Assembly: GCA_033764095.1 (NCBI GenBank)
Contig: JANRJF010000058.1
Span: 1-28,688, forward strand
Origin: JBDTMT01 sp033764095
GTDB lineage: Bacteria > Desulfobacterota > Binatia > HRBIN30 > CADEER01
Direction of reading: 5' to 3'
DNA length: 28,688 bases
The stretch's first letter is position 1. Every line of letters starts with the position of its first letter. Both the position numbers and the translations under genes were made by a program. Below the pieces are notes generated by a model. The model worked only from the letters and a program-made list of their open reading frames with translations. It was not told where the DNA came from and did no database searches. Of this stretch, positions 15,787-23,211 are shown piece by piece.

Positions 15787-16719
15787 ATGCGCATCGGCAT
15801 CGGCATCGGTGAGATCAGCAACGAGCGATCGGGCATCGACGGATTGCTCGTGCAGGCGCAGCGCGCCGAGCGCGACGGCTTCGCCAGCGCCTGGTTCGCC
15901 AACATCTTCGGCGTCGACGCGATCATGATGGCGGCGCTGTGCGGGCGGGTGACCAAGACGCTGGAGCTCGGCACCGCGGTGGTGCCGACCTATCCGCGCC
16001 ATCCGCACGCCATGGCGCAGCAGGCGCTGACCGCGCAGGCGGCGTGCGGCGGCCGCTTCGCGCTCGGCATCGGCCTCTCGCACCAGCTGGTGATCGAGAT
16101 GATGTTCGGCCTGTCGTATGCCAAGTCGTACTCGCACATGCGCGAGTACCTGGCGGTACTGGCGCCGCTCATCCGCACCGGCAGCGTCAGCCACGCCGGC
16201 AGCGAGTTCCGGGTCAACGCCAACCTCGCGGTGCCCGATGCGCCGCCGTGTCCGATTCTGGTCGCGGCGCTGGCGCCGAAGATGCTCGCACTGGCGGGAT
16301 CGGTGGCGGACGGCACCATCACCTGGATGACTGGTCCGAAGACGCTGCGTGAGCACACCATTCCGCGCATCCGCGAGGCCGCCGCGGCGGCCGGCCGGCC
16401 GGCGCCGCGTGTCGTGGTCGGCCTGCCGGTGGCGGTGACCACCGACGTCGCCGCGGCGCGCGAGGCGGCGTCGCGCATCTTCCAGGTCTACGGCGGCCTG
16501 CCGTCGTATCGCGCCATGCTCGATCGCGAGGGCGCCGAGGGACCGGCCGACGTCGCTCTGGTCGGCGACGAGTCGGCGGTCGGCGAGCAGATCGCGCAGC
16601 TGCGCGCGGTCGGCGTCACCGACTTCCTCGCCTCGCCGTTCCCGGTCGGCGGCGACGCGGCCGCGTCGTTGGAGCGCACGCGGGCGCTGCTGCTGAAAGT
16701 GTTGAGCGATGGGCGATGA
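15787..16719 (+). CDS. Luciferase-like (LLM) flavin/F420-dependent oxidoreductase
   Basis: A 310-residue TIM-barrel oxidoreductase of the bacterial luciferase superfamily. MRIGIGIGEISN, FASAWFANIFGVDAI, ELGTAVVPTYPRHPHAMAQQ, FALGIGLSHQLVIE and a late DFLASPFPVG are typical of the F420-dependent subgroup (TIGR03564-like). Choice of F420 over FMN is inference from this resemblance. The ATG at 15787 follows AGGGAGG. Its TGA stop overlaps the ATG of the flavin reductase, so the two proteins are likely made in fixed ratio and may form a two-component system. Confidence 0.9.
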   Translation: MRIGIGIGEISNERSGIDGLLVQAQRAERDGFASAWFANIFGVDAIMMAALCGRVTKTLELGTAVVPTYPRHPHAMAQQALTAQAACGGRFALGIGLSHQLVIEMMFGLSYAKSYSHMREYLAVLAPLIRTGSVSHAGSEFRVNANLAVPDAPPCPILVAALAPKMLALAGSVADGTITWMTGPKTLREHTIPRIREAAAAAGRPAPRVVVGLPVAVTTDVAAAREAASRIFQVYGGLPSYRAMLDREGAEGPADVALVGDESAVGEQIAQLRAVGVTDFLASPFPVGGDAAASLERTRALLLKVLSDGR

Positions 16720-16726
16720 GCGATGA
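16706..16726 (+). repeat. Heptamer tandem repeat (GCGATGA) forming a gene overlap
   Basis: Three consecutive heptamers, GCGATGG, GCGATGA and GCGATGA. They contain both the stop of the luciferase-like gene (16717-16719) and the start of the flavin reductase (16716-16718). A four-unit run of the same heptamer lies at 24012-24039. Confidence 0.8.
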
Positions 16727-17219
16727 GGAGCGCGCGCTCGCGCACCTGACCACCGGCATCTACGTGCTGACCGCGCGCCACGGCGCGGCGCGGCACGGCA
16801 TGTCGTCGTCGTGGGTGACGCAGGTGTCGGGCGCGCCGCCGCTGCTCAGTGCGGCGGTGGGCGTGCGGCACAGTACACATGCACTGATCGCCGCCAGCGG
16901 CCGCTTCGCGGTCAACGTCGTCGGGGCGCGCGGCCGCGGGTTGGAGGATTTCTTCTACTCGGCCGCCGCACAGACCGCCGACAACCTGGCCGGCTTCGCC
17001 TGCGACGAGTCGCCGGCCGGCCTGCCGTACCTGCGCGACGCGATGGCCAGCCTCGAGTGCCGCGTCGTCGCGCAGCATCCGGCCGGCGATCGGTCGGTAT
17101 TCATCGCGGCGATCACCGATGTCGTCATCCGCGCCGCCGACCGCCCGCTCACCTCGCTCGATCTGGAGTACGTCTACGTCGGTCGGGTGATTCCGCATCC
17201 GCTCGCGCGGGAATGCTGA
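16716..17219 (+). CDS. Flavin reductase-like / FMN-binding split-barrel protein
   Basis: A 167-residue protein of the flavin reductase domain family, whose members reduce FMN to supply monooxygenases. HLTTGIYVLTARHG, HGMSSSWVTQVSGAPPLLSAAV and ALIAASGRFAVNVVG fit the family's flavin-binding core, and LDLEYVYVGRVIPH its C-terminal strand. It overlaps the luciferase-like gene by four bases (ATGA). It could supply reduced flavin to that partner, or be an independent F420/FMN oxidoreductase. The start is fixed by the overlap; the first four residues are encoded by the heptamer repeat. Confidence 0.87.
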   Translation: MSDEERALAHLTTGIYVLTARHGAARHGMSSSWVTQVSGAPPLLSAAVGVRHSTHALIAASGRFAVNVVGARGRGLEDFFYSAAAQTADNLAGFACDESPAGLPYLRDAMASLECRVVAQHPAGDRSVFIAAITDVVIRAADRPLTSLDLEYVYVGRVIPHPLAREC

Positions 17220-17252
17220 CCATGGCGCGGCTCCAGGGCGGTGCTGCGCACC

Positions 17253-17277
17253 GCCGGCCGACACGAGGTCGGCCGGC
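17253..17277. repeat. 25-base palindromic repeat, copy 2 (inverted)
   Basis: Exact reverse complement of copy 1 at 11471-11495: GCCGGCCGAC, ACGAG, GTCGGCCGGC. It is preceded by its own small hairpin GGCGGTGC, TGC, GCACCGCC at about 17238-17256. It lies 33 bases past the flavin reductase stop, where it could end transcription. Confidence 0.85.
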
Positions 17278-17341
17278 GACCCAGGCAGTGGGTTCTTCCC
17301 GTGGTCTTGCGGCATCGGAGCTCACCTCCTAGCCTCGCGGC

Positions 17342-17623
17342 GTGTCAGACGACGGGTTTCTCGTCGAGGTGGACGAGGCGACGATGCGGCGCGAACGCGC
17401 CAGGGCGCGGGAGCTGCGCGGCTCGCCGTGGTGGAAGCGGCGCATCGCGCCTGGTGTGTGCCACTACTGTGGTGCGCAGGTCGGTGCCAAGGCGCTGACC
17501 ATGGACCATCTCGTCCCGATCATCCGCGGCGGCGTGTCGAGCAAGGGCAACCTGGTACCGGCGTGCAAGCCCTGCAACAACGCCAAGAGGCACAAGCTGG
17601 CGTTCGAGTTCGACCGGAAGTAG
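17342..17623 (+). CDS. Small HNH endonuclease
   Basis: A 93-residue zinc-finger HNH nuclease. Cys40-x2-Cys43 and Cys75-x2-Cys78 hold the zinc, and the catalytic HNH core is DH (55-56), Asn70 and the NN after the last cysteine. The N-terminal WWKRR segment is common in stand-alone HNH proteins of this size. The start is GTG 17342 with a weak ribosome binding site. It lies alone between two palindromic repeat elements (17253-17277 and 17647-17739). No methyltransferase or phage gene is near, so a role in restriction, repair or mobility cannot be chosen. Confidence 0.85.
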   Translation: MSDDGFLVEVDEATMRRERARARELRGSPWWKRRIAPGVCHYCGAQVGAKALTMDHLVPIIRGGVSSKGNLVPACKPCNNAKRHKLAFEFDRK

Positions 17624-17646
17624 CGCGGGCCGTTAGCGCGCCCGGT

Positions 17647-17739
17647 AGCGCGGCCCTCCGTGGCCGCAATACGCGTCCTCCGCGGCCAGCAGCCCGACCC
17701 TCGGCGGCGTCGATGAAGGCGGCCACGGAGGGCCGCGCT
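17647..17739. repeat. Perfect 21-base inverted repeat between convergent genes
   Basis: Positions 17647-17667 (starting AGCGCGGCCCTCC) and 17719-17739 (starting GCGGCCACGGAGG) are exact reverse complements, separated by 51 bases. It lies between the HNH gene and the end of the minus-strand operon, so a bidirectional terminator is one possibility. The sequence also has the look of a dispersed repeat. Confidence 0.85.
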
Positions 17740-17761
17740 CCTGGCCTTGCGTCAGAGCTGC

Positions 17762-18622
17762 TCACAGCTCGCGGTAGCTGGTCAGCTCGACGCCGTGTGC
17801 CGCCAGCGCCGCGCGCACGCGCGGGCTGCACAGCGCGGCGAGCTCGGCCTCGCTGGCGTAGTCGGCCGGGCGCCAGCGGCGCGCTTCGGCGTCGAGCTCG
17901 GCGGGATGGCAGTAGACCTCGCTGGTGCCGGGCGGCAGCGTCGCGATGACGTGCAGCAGATAGGCTTCGTCGACGTGCCCGGTCTGGTGCATGCCGAACA
18001 TCGAGTCCGGGTGGCGCAGCCCGGCGAACGCCAGGCGCGGCCGCGCGAAGCGCGCCAGCGCGCCGAAGGCGGTTGCCTCGAACAGCTTGCGCAGCGCGTG
18101 GCGGCGATCCCAGGCGAGCGCCGGGCGCAGCGGATCGCGCGGCAGGCGCACGGCGCGCACGCCGTAGCGCGCCGCGACCTCGCACAGGATCTCCACCACC
18201 ACCGGGTGCATGTGAATGGTGACGTGCCCGTCGACGTGCGACAGCGGCAGCCCAGTGGCGAGGAATTTCTCCAGCTGCGCGACGATCTCGCGCCGCAGTT
18301 GGTCGCGTACGCCGGGGGTGAAGAAGTAGCGCAGCCCGGCCCAGATCGGCGCATTGCCGAAGAAGCCGGCGGCATCGGCGAGCGCCGGGATCGCGGCCGG
18401 CGGCGCGGCGCAGCGGCCCTGCACCAGCATGAGATGCAGCCCGACGCTGAGTGTCGGCGTGGCGCGCGCCAACTCGACGGCGTCGTCGAAGGCAGCGCCG
18501 TTGACCATCAGGCTGGTCTCGGTGAGCACGCCGTCGCGGTGTGCGCGGGCGATGCCGGCGTTGACGCCGGCCGACATGCCGAAGTCGTCGGCGGCGACGA
18601 TCAGGCGCCGCGCCGCGGTCAC
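17762..18622 (-). CDS. hpnK: ChbG/HpnK (YdjC-like) family carbohydrate deacetylase
   Basis: A 286-residue metal-dependent deacetylase-fold protein. Characterised relatives remove N-acetyl groups from chito-oligosaccharides (ChbG) or, in hopanoid clusters (HpnK), from N-acetylglucosaminyl-hopanoids. Metal and catalytic motifs are present: ADDFGMS (Asp12-Asp13), SVGLHL (His63) and LSHVDGHVTIHMHP (Asp131, His133, His137, His139). The GTG start at 18622 overlaps the TGA of the upstream membrane protein by four bases. Last gene of the eight-gene operon. No squalene-hopene cyclase or HpnH/I/J is in the window, so the substrate may be an N-acetylated amino-headgroup made by the neighbours rather than a hopanoid. 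Confidence 0.87.
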   Translation of the reverse strand: MTAARRLIVAADDFGMSAGVNAGIARAHRDGVLTETSLMVNGAAFDDAVELARATPTLSVGLHLMLVQGRCAAPPAAIPALADAAGFFGNAPIWAGLRYFFTPGVRDQLRREIVAQLEKFLATGLPLSHVDGHVTIHMHPVVVEILCEVAARYGVRAVRLPRDPLRPALAWDRRHALRKLFEATAFGALARFARPRLAFAGLRHPDSMFGMHQTGHVDEAYLLHVIATLPPGTSEVYCHPAELDAEARRWRPADYASEAELAALCSPRVRAALAAHGVELTSYREL

Positions 18623-19674
18623 GCGTCGATCGCGCGCTGGCGCGCCTGGTGTCGGGCGAGCACCAGCAGGCCGACCAGCGACCAGGTGAGCTCGCGCAGG
18701 CGGCGGACGATGCCGAGCACCAGGCCCTGGGCCGGGTCGAGGCCGAGCAGGCGGAAGATCAGCGCCTTGCCGCCCTCCTGTACGCCGGCCTTGGCCGGCA
18801 CGAAGAAGAGCAGCGCGTCGATCGCCACCGACAGCACCTCGATGGTCAGCGCCAGCGTCCAGGTCGGCGCCAGGCCGAGGCAGGTCATGACGATGAACAC
18901 CTCGACCGCGCCCATGCACCAGCCGCCGAAGAAGCCGGCGACCGAGCCGATGAAGGCGGTCGGCGCGGCGTAGACCTGCGCGATCTCGGCGTCGAGCGCC
19001 GCCAGCTTTTCGTGCAGCGCCGAGGGAACGTGGACGCCGAGCCGCGCCGCCACCCGCGCGCCGGCGCCGAACAGGCCGCGGCGCTGCAGGACGATGCCGG
19101 CGAGCAGACCGGCGGTGAGCACGCCGAGCCCGATGAACAGGCCGCGCCGGAAGCCCTCCGGCAACGGCACATCGCGCACCACGAACAGCAGGCCGAGGAA
19201 GACGAAGGTCATCTGCGCGAAGGTCTGGCTCAGCTTCGCCACCGCCACCGAGGCCCACGCGGTCTGTTGGTCGCACTGGTCGGCGACCATGCGACCGCGC
19301 ACCACCTCGCCGCCCATGGTGGCGGTGGGCGTCAGGTTGTTGATCGCCTCGCCGGCCAGGCGCGCGGCGAGCAGATGCCGGAAGCGCGGGCGCGGCCGCT
19401 GGCGCGGAAAGGCGAAGGACCAGCCGATGGTGTTGAAGTTGAACGAGACGAACTCCTGCCCGAGCACCAGCACGAATCCCCAGCCGATGAGCCGCAGGTT
19501 GTCCCACACGTTCGCCGGCCCGAGTTGATGGACGAGCCCCGCGAACAGCACCACGCCGGCGAGCAGCAGGCCGCGCTCGACCCAGCGCATCCAGTGCGTC
19601 GGCGGCTTCGGCGCGCCGCTGGCCGCGACGGCGCCGGGCAGCGGCGCGATCTCTTCTCCCGGTAGGGCGCTCAT
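18619..19674 (-). CDS. YbhN/HpnL-type membrane protein (LPG synthase TM / UPF0104 fold)
   Basis: A 351-residue integral-membrane protein with about seven or eight hydrophobic helices. The conserved core segment FPRQRPRPRFRHLLAARLAGEAINNLTPTATMGGEVVR carries the N-x-x-x-P and GG signatures of the lysylphosphatidylglycerol-synthase transmembrane family. Members include MprF's flippase half, GtrA-less polyisoprenoid-linked sugar exporters and HpnL. A lipid translocase role is therefore the best guess. The ATG at 19674 overlaps the TGA of the CDP-alcohol transferase, and its own TGA overlaps the start of the HpnK-like gene. No cytoplasmic catalytic domain is fused. Confidence 0.88.
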   Translation of the reverse strand: MSALPGEEIAPLPGAVAASGAPKPPTHWMRWVERGLLLAGVVLFAGLVHQLGPANVWDNLRLIGWGFVLVLGQEFVSFNFNTIGWSFAFPRQRPRPRFRHLLAARLAGEAINNLTPTATMGGEVVRGRMVADQCDQQTAWASVAVAKLSQTFAQMTFVFLGLLFVVRDVPLPEGFRRGLFIGLGVLTAGLLAGIVLQRRGLFGAGARVAARLGVHVPSALHEKLAALDAEIAQVYAAPTAFIGSVAGFFGGWCMGAVEVFIVMTCLGLAPTWTLALTIEVLSVAIDALLFFVPAKAGVQEGGKALIFRLLGLDPAQGLVLGIVRRLRELTWSLVGLLVLARHQARQRAIDA

Positions 19675-20831
19675 TCCGCGTCGCGCCAGCGATACACGAG
19701 CACCAGCAGTCCGGCATAGACGTAGGTGCCGAACGCCGCGCCCCAGAGGAACCAGTCGAGCCGGCCGATCAGCGCGAGCGCCACCAGCAGGTAGGCAAAG
19801 TCGCGATTCATCAGCGCTTCGAAGCCGCGCAGCAGGCGGCGCCGCCAGCGCCCTCGCGCCGTACGCGGCGGCGGCTGGTCGGCTGGCGGCTCCGGCACCA
19901 GCAGGGTCATGGTGGCGGCGGTGGCGGCGACCAGCCCGCCGACCAGGATGAGGCCGAGCAGGACGAACGGCTGGCTCGGGTCGCTGCGGTAGAGGCCGAC
20001 GCCGAGGCCGAGGAAGATCGCCGCGTGCACCAGGTTGTCGGTGGTGACGTCGTAGAGGTAGCCGAGGCGCGATTCCTGGAACTTGAGCCGCGCCACCTCG
20101 CCGTCGCAGCCGTCGACGATCACCGCCACCCAGAACAGCAGCATGCCGAGCACGCCAGGCCAGTAGCCGCCTCGCGCCAGCGCCCAGGCGCCGGTGAAGC
20201 CGATCAGCGTGCCGATGGTGGTGATGTGGTTGGGGCGCAGCGGCGTGCGCACCAGGTGGCGGCTGATGCGCGTCGAGAGGGCGCGGTCGACGCGCGCGAT
20301 CGGCCCGTCGCGCGGCGCGCCGAGCGTCGCCAGCAGCGCGCGCTCGGCGCGCTCGGCGGCGGCCGGGTCGGGTACCGCGACGCACAGGGCGTCGTCGAAC
20401 GCCAGCGGCCGTGCCGCGCCGAGCGCGGCGGGCAGGTCGGCGAGCGACTCGCGCGTGCCGACGACGATGGCGCGCCTGGGATCGCCACTGGCGTGCAGCG
20501 CCAGCGGGCGGCCGTTGAGCTCGGCGGCGCACAGGCGAGCGAGCGTCTCGGCGGTGACGACGCAATCCGAGGGCAGCAGCGCGACCCGTGTGCCGCTGGC
20601 GGCGCTGGCGGGGCGCGCGACGCGGATCGACGCGGTGCGCGGGTCGGCGGCGCGGGCGGCGCGCAGAGCCGCTTCATCCGTGGGCGCGGCGAGCGCCACC
20701 ACCTCGTCGAAGCCGCCGCGCAGCGCCGCCAGCGCGATGCGGCGGATGAGCGGCAGGCCGGCGACCGGATGAAAGCTCATCCGCGTCGGCGCCTGGATCA
20801 CCGCCGAGCTGTGCGCCGGGGCGCCGTTCAT
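19671..20831 (-). CDS. DIPP-synthase-like CDP-alcohol phosphotransferase with degenerate nucleotidyltransferase domain
   Basis: A 386-residue fusion. Residues about 190-386 form a membrane CDP-alcohol phosphotransferase; the catalytic pattern DG-x2-AR-x8-G-x3-D-x3-D is complete (Asp243, Arg248, Gly257, Asp261, Asp265) in the form DGCDGEVAR, which closely resembles archaeal and thermophile di-myo-inositol-phosphate phosphate synthases. Residues 1-180 look like a nucleotidyltransferase fold, but the nucleotide loop G-x-G-x-R is missing (VIQAPTRMSFHPVAG). This matches the IPCT-DIPPS architecture with a dead first half. It starts at ATG 20831, overlapping the dehydrogenase stop. The intact nucleotidyltransferase at 24071-24781 could supply the CDP-activated substrate. 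Confidence 0.87.
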   Translation of the reverse strand: MNGAPAHSSAVIQAPTRMSFHPVAGLPLIRRIALAALRGGFDEVVALAAPTDEAALRAARAADPRTASIRVARPASAASGTRVALLPSDCVVTAETLARLCAAELNGRPLALHASGDPRRAIVVGTRESLADLPAALGAARPLAFDDALCVAVPDPAAAERAERALLATLGAPRDGPIARVDRALSTRISRHLVRTPLRPNHITTIGTLIGFTGAWALARGGYWPGVLGMLLFWVAVIVDGCDGEVARLKFQESRLGYLYDVTTDNLVHAAIFLGLGVGLYRSDPSQPFVLLGLILVGGLVAATAATMTLLVPEPPADQPPPRTARGRWRRRLLRGFEALMNRDFAYLLVALALIGRLDWFLWGAAFGTYVYAGLLVLVYRWRDAE

Positions 20832-21856
20832 TCCGGCAACTCGCGCGGCACCGGCAGCGAGGCACCGCCCTGCGCGCTCGACTGGTAGGCGAGCGCGGTG
20901 AGCAGGACGCAGGACTCCGCCTCGGCGAGGTTGCGGCCGCGGCGCGCCGGGTCGTCGATCTCGGCGGCGAAGTCGTCGATCACCGCGTCGAACCAATCGG
21001 GATGGTGCGAGCCCTCCGACAGCGAGCCGTCGAACGCGAGCGGGCGCGATGCGCCGTCGGCTTCCAGCGTGCCGCGGTCGTCGGCCAGGGTGACGCGGCC
21101 GTCGGAGCCCTGCACCTGCCAGCGCGTGGCGCGCGCCTCGCCCGCCCAGGTGAGAAAGATCTCACCGCGCATGGAGGGGAACTCGACTTCGCAGTCGGCG
21201 GTGTCCTCGACGTCGGCACTGGTGTAGCGACGCCGTTCGACGGTGGCGCGGATGCGCGACGGCCGCTCGCCGGCCAGCCCGATCAGCAGGTAGAGCGCGT
21301 GCCAGCCATGATCGACCAGGATGCCGCCGCCGGCGAGACGCGCGTCGCCGCGCCATTCGCTGCCGACGCTCACCGCGCGCCCGGCGCGAATGGTCTCGAT
21401 GCGGATGCGCTGCAGGCGGCCGACGGCGCCGTCGCCGAGCAGCGCGGCGAGCCGGCCGAACTGCGCCGAGTGCTTCCAGTTGTGCACGGTGACCAGCGCG
21501 ACGCCGGCGGCGCGTGCCGCGGCGCGCATGGCGCGGAAGTCGTCCGGCGTCGTGGCGAGCGGCTTCTCGCAGAGGATGTTTGCGCCGGCGCGCGCCGCGG
21601 CGATCGCCAGCGGCGCGTGCAGGGCCGGCGGCGCGGCGATGTCGACCGCGTCGATGCGCGCCTCGGCGGCGAACAGCGCCGTGGCGTCGGCGTAGACGTG
21701 CGCGTCGGGCAGACGCGCGGCGGCGATGGCGCGACGCGCCGGATCGGGCTCGGCGACCGCGACCAGCGTGAAATCCTGGCGCGCCAGCCAGGCGGGCAGG
21801 TGCCCGTGCTCGGCGACGTGGCCGAAGCCGAGAAGCGCGGTGCGGCGCGGCCTCAT
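20828..21856 (-). CDS. Gfo/Idh/MocA family NAD(P)-dependent oxidoreductase
   Basis: A 342-residue dehydrogenase; the family oxidises hydroxyls of sugars and inositols. The Rossmann motif LLGFGHVAEHGH is at residues 8-19. The EKP motif is at residues 97-99 (LCEKPLATT), and the active-site segment GGGILVDHGWHALYL supplies the Asp and His of the family. The ATG at 21856 overlaps the aminotransferase TGA; a TTG nine bases upstream is possible but unlikely. Paired with an adjacent aminotransferase, it could make a keto-sugar or keto-inositol for amination. The substrate cannot be read from the sequence. Confidence 0.91.
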   Translation of the reverse strand: MRPRRTALLGFGHVAEHGHLPAWLARQDFTLVAVAEPDPARRAIAAARLPDAHVYADATALFAAEARIDAVDIAAPPALHAPLAIAAARAGANILCEKPLATTPDDFRAMRAAARAAGVALVTVHNWKHSAQFGRLAALLGDGAVGRLQRIRIETIRAGRAVSVGSEWRGDARLAGGGILVDHGWHALYLLIGLAGERPSRIRATVERRRYTSADVEDTADCEVEFPSMRGEIFLTWAGEARATRWQVQGSDGRVTLADDRGTLEADGASRPLAFDGSLSEGSHHPDWFDAVIDDFAAEIDDPARRGRNLAEAESCVLLTALAYQSSAQGGASLPVPRELPE

Positions 21857-23211
21857 GCCTTCCAACGGCCGTCGCGCTCGACGTCGGCGAACACCTCGTC
21901 GAGGATGGCGACGCCGTCGCGCGCTTCGCGCTCGGTGAGCACCAGCGGCGGATTGATCCGCACGCGTGAGAAGTACCCCATCAGCAACAGGCCGCGACGC
22001 AGCGCGGCGAGGAAGATCGATTCGGTGACCGGGCTCGGCAGCGGTTGCTTGGTCTTACGATCGCGCACCAGGTCCATGCCGATCAGCAGGCCGACGCCGC
22101 GCACGTCGCCGATGAACTCGTACTTCTCCTGCAGGCCGCGCAGGCCGTCGAGCAGCACCGCGCCGACGCGCGCGGCGTTCTCGTCGAGGCGGTCGTCGAC
22201 GATGGTCTGCACGGTCGCCAGCGCCGCGGTGGCGGCGAGTGGGTTGCCGCCGTAGCTCGACGACGAGGAGCTTGGCTTGGAGAACGGTTGCGCGGCGGTG
22301 ATCTCGTCGGTGGAGATCAGGCCGGTGACCGGGAAGCCGTTGCCGAAGCCCTTGCCGATCGTCATCACGTCGGGCTCGACGCCGGTGTGCTCGACGCCGA
22401 ACATCCTGCCGGTGCGGCCGAAGCCGGTGATCATCTCGTCGGCGATCAGCAGCGCGTCGTGCTCCTTGGCCAGCGACTGCACGGCGGGCAGGAACTCGGG
22501 CGGCGGGATGACGTTGCCGGCGGTGCCCTGCATCGGCTCGACGATCACCGCCGCGATCGCGCCGGCGGTGGTGACCTTGAGCTGCTCGCGCGCGAACTCG
22601 ACACAGGCCAGGCCGCAGCCGGGGTACGACGTCTTCAGCGGGCAACGGTAGCAGTCGGCGTAGGGCACCTGGTGCGTGCCGGTCGGCAGCGGGCCCCACT
22701 TCTGCTTCCAGCTGTCGCCGATCAGTCCCATGACGCCGGCGGTCTTGCCGTGGAAGCCGCCCCAGAAGCCGACCACCTCGAACTTCTTCGTGTACGCCTT
22801 GGCCAGGCGCAGCGCCGCTTCGACCGCCTCGGCGCCGCCGCTGTACAGCTGCGTCTTGCCGAGCTCGCCGGGCGCCAGCCGGGTCAGCAGCTCGAGCAGC
22901 TTGAGGCGCGCCTCGCTGGTGAAGCTGCCGACGACGCACTTCTCCAGTTGCGCCTGCAGCGCCTTGACGTAGCGCGGGTGCGAGTGCCCGAGGCTGGCGA
23001 CCGCGACGCCGGCGAAGAAGTCGAGGAACTGGTTGCCGTCGGTGTCGGTGAGCGTGGCGCCGCGGCCGTGCGCGATGGTCAGCTCGGAGAGCTGCGCGAT
23101 GCGCTGCAGCCCCGGCGCGAGATACGCCTGCTCGGCGTGGTAGGTGGCGCGCGACGTCGGACCGGGAACGGACTCGGGGCGCGCCTCGTCCGCGCGTGGA
23201 GCGGTTTTCAC
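21853..23211 (-). CDS. Class III PLP-dependent aminotransferase
   Basis: A 452-residue aminotransferase of the acetylornithine/4-aminobutyrate fold type. The PLP lysine is Lys287 (DVMTIGKGFGNGFP), with the cofactor-binding IADEMITGFGRTG (residues 256-268) and YSGGAEAVEAALRLAK. An unusual loop holds four cysteines (Cys187, 190, 199, 203) in DCYRCPLKTSYPGCGLAC; this is known in a subset of class III enzymes. SKPSSSSSSYGGNPLA is a serine-rich loop. It starts at GTG 23211, overlapping the ATP-grasp TGA. The amino acceptor is unknown; the neighbour Gfo/Idh dehydrogenase makes a polyol-derived ketone plausible. Confidence 0.93.
   Translation of the reverse strand: MKTAPRADEARPESVPGPTSRATYHAEQAYLAPGLQRIAQLSELTIAHGRGATLTDTDGNQFLDFFAGVAVASLGHSHPRYVKALQAQLEKCVVGSFTSEARLKLLELLTRLAPGELGKTQLYSGGAEAVEAALRLAKAYTKKFEVVGFWGGFHGKTAGVMGLIGDSWKQKWGPLPTGTHQVPYADCYRCPLKTSYPGCGLACVEFAREQLKVTTAGAIAAVIVEPMQGTAGNVIPPPEFLPAVQSLAKEHDALLIADEMITGFGRTGRMFGVEHTGVEPDVMTIGKGFGNGFPVTGLISTDEITAAQPFSKPSSSSSSYGGNPLAATAALATVQTIVDDRLDENAARVGAVLLDGLRGLQEKYEFIGDVRGVGLLIGMDLVRDRKTKQPLPSPVTESIFLAALRRGLLLMGYFSRVRINPPLVLTEREARDGVAILDEVFADVERDGRWKA

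Noticed and set aside
17762..19674. A standard hopanoid-modification cluster
   Set aside because: Only HpnK-like and HpnL-like members are present; HpnH, HpnI, HpnJ and squalene-hopene cyclase are absent, and both families have non-hopanoid members.
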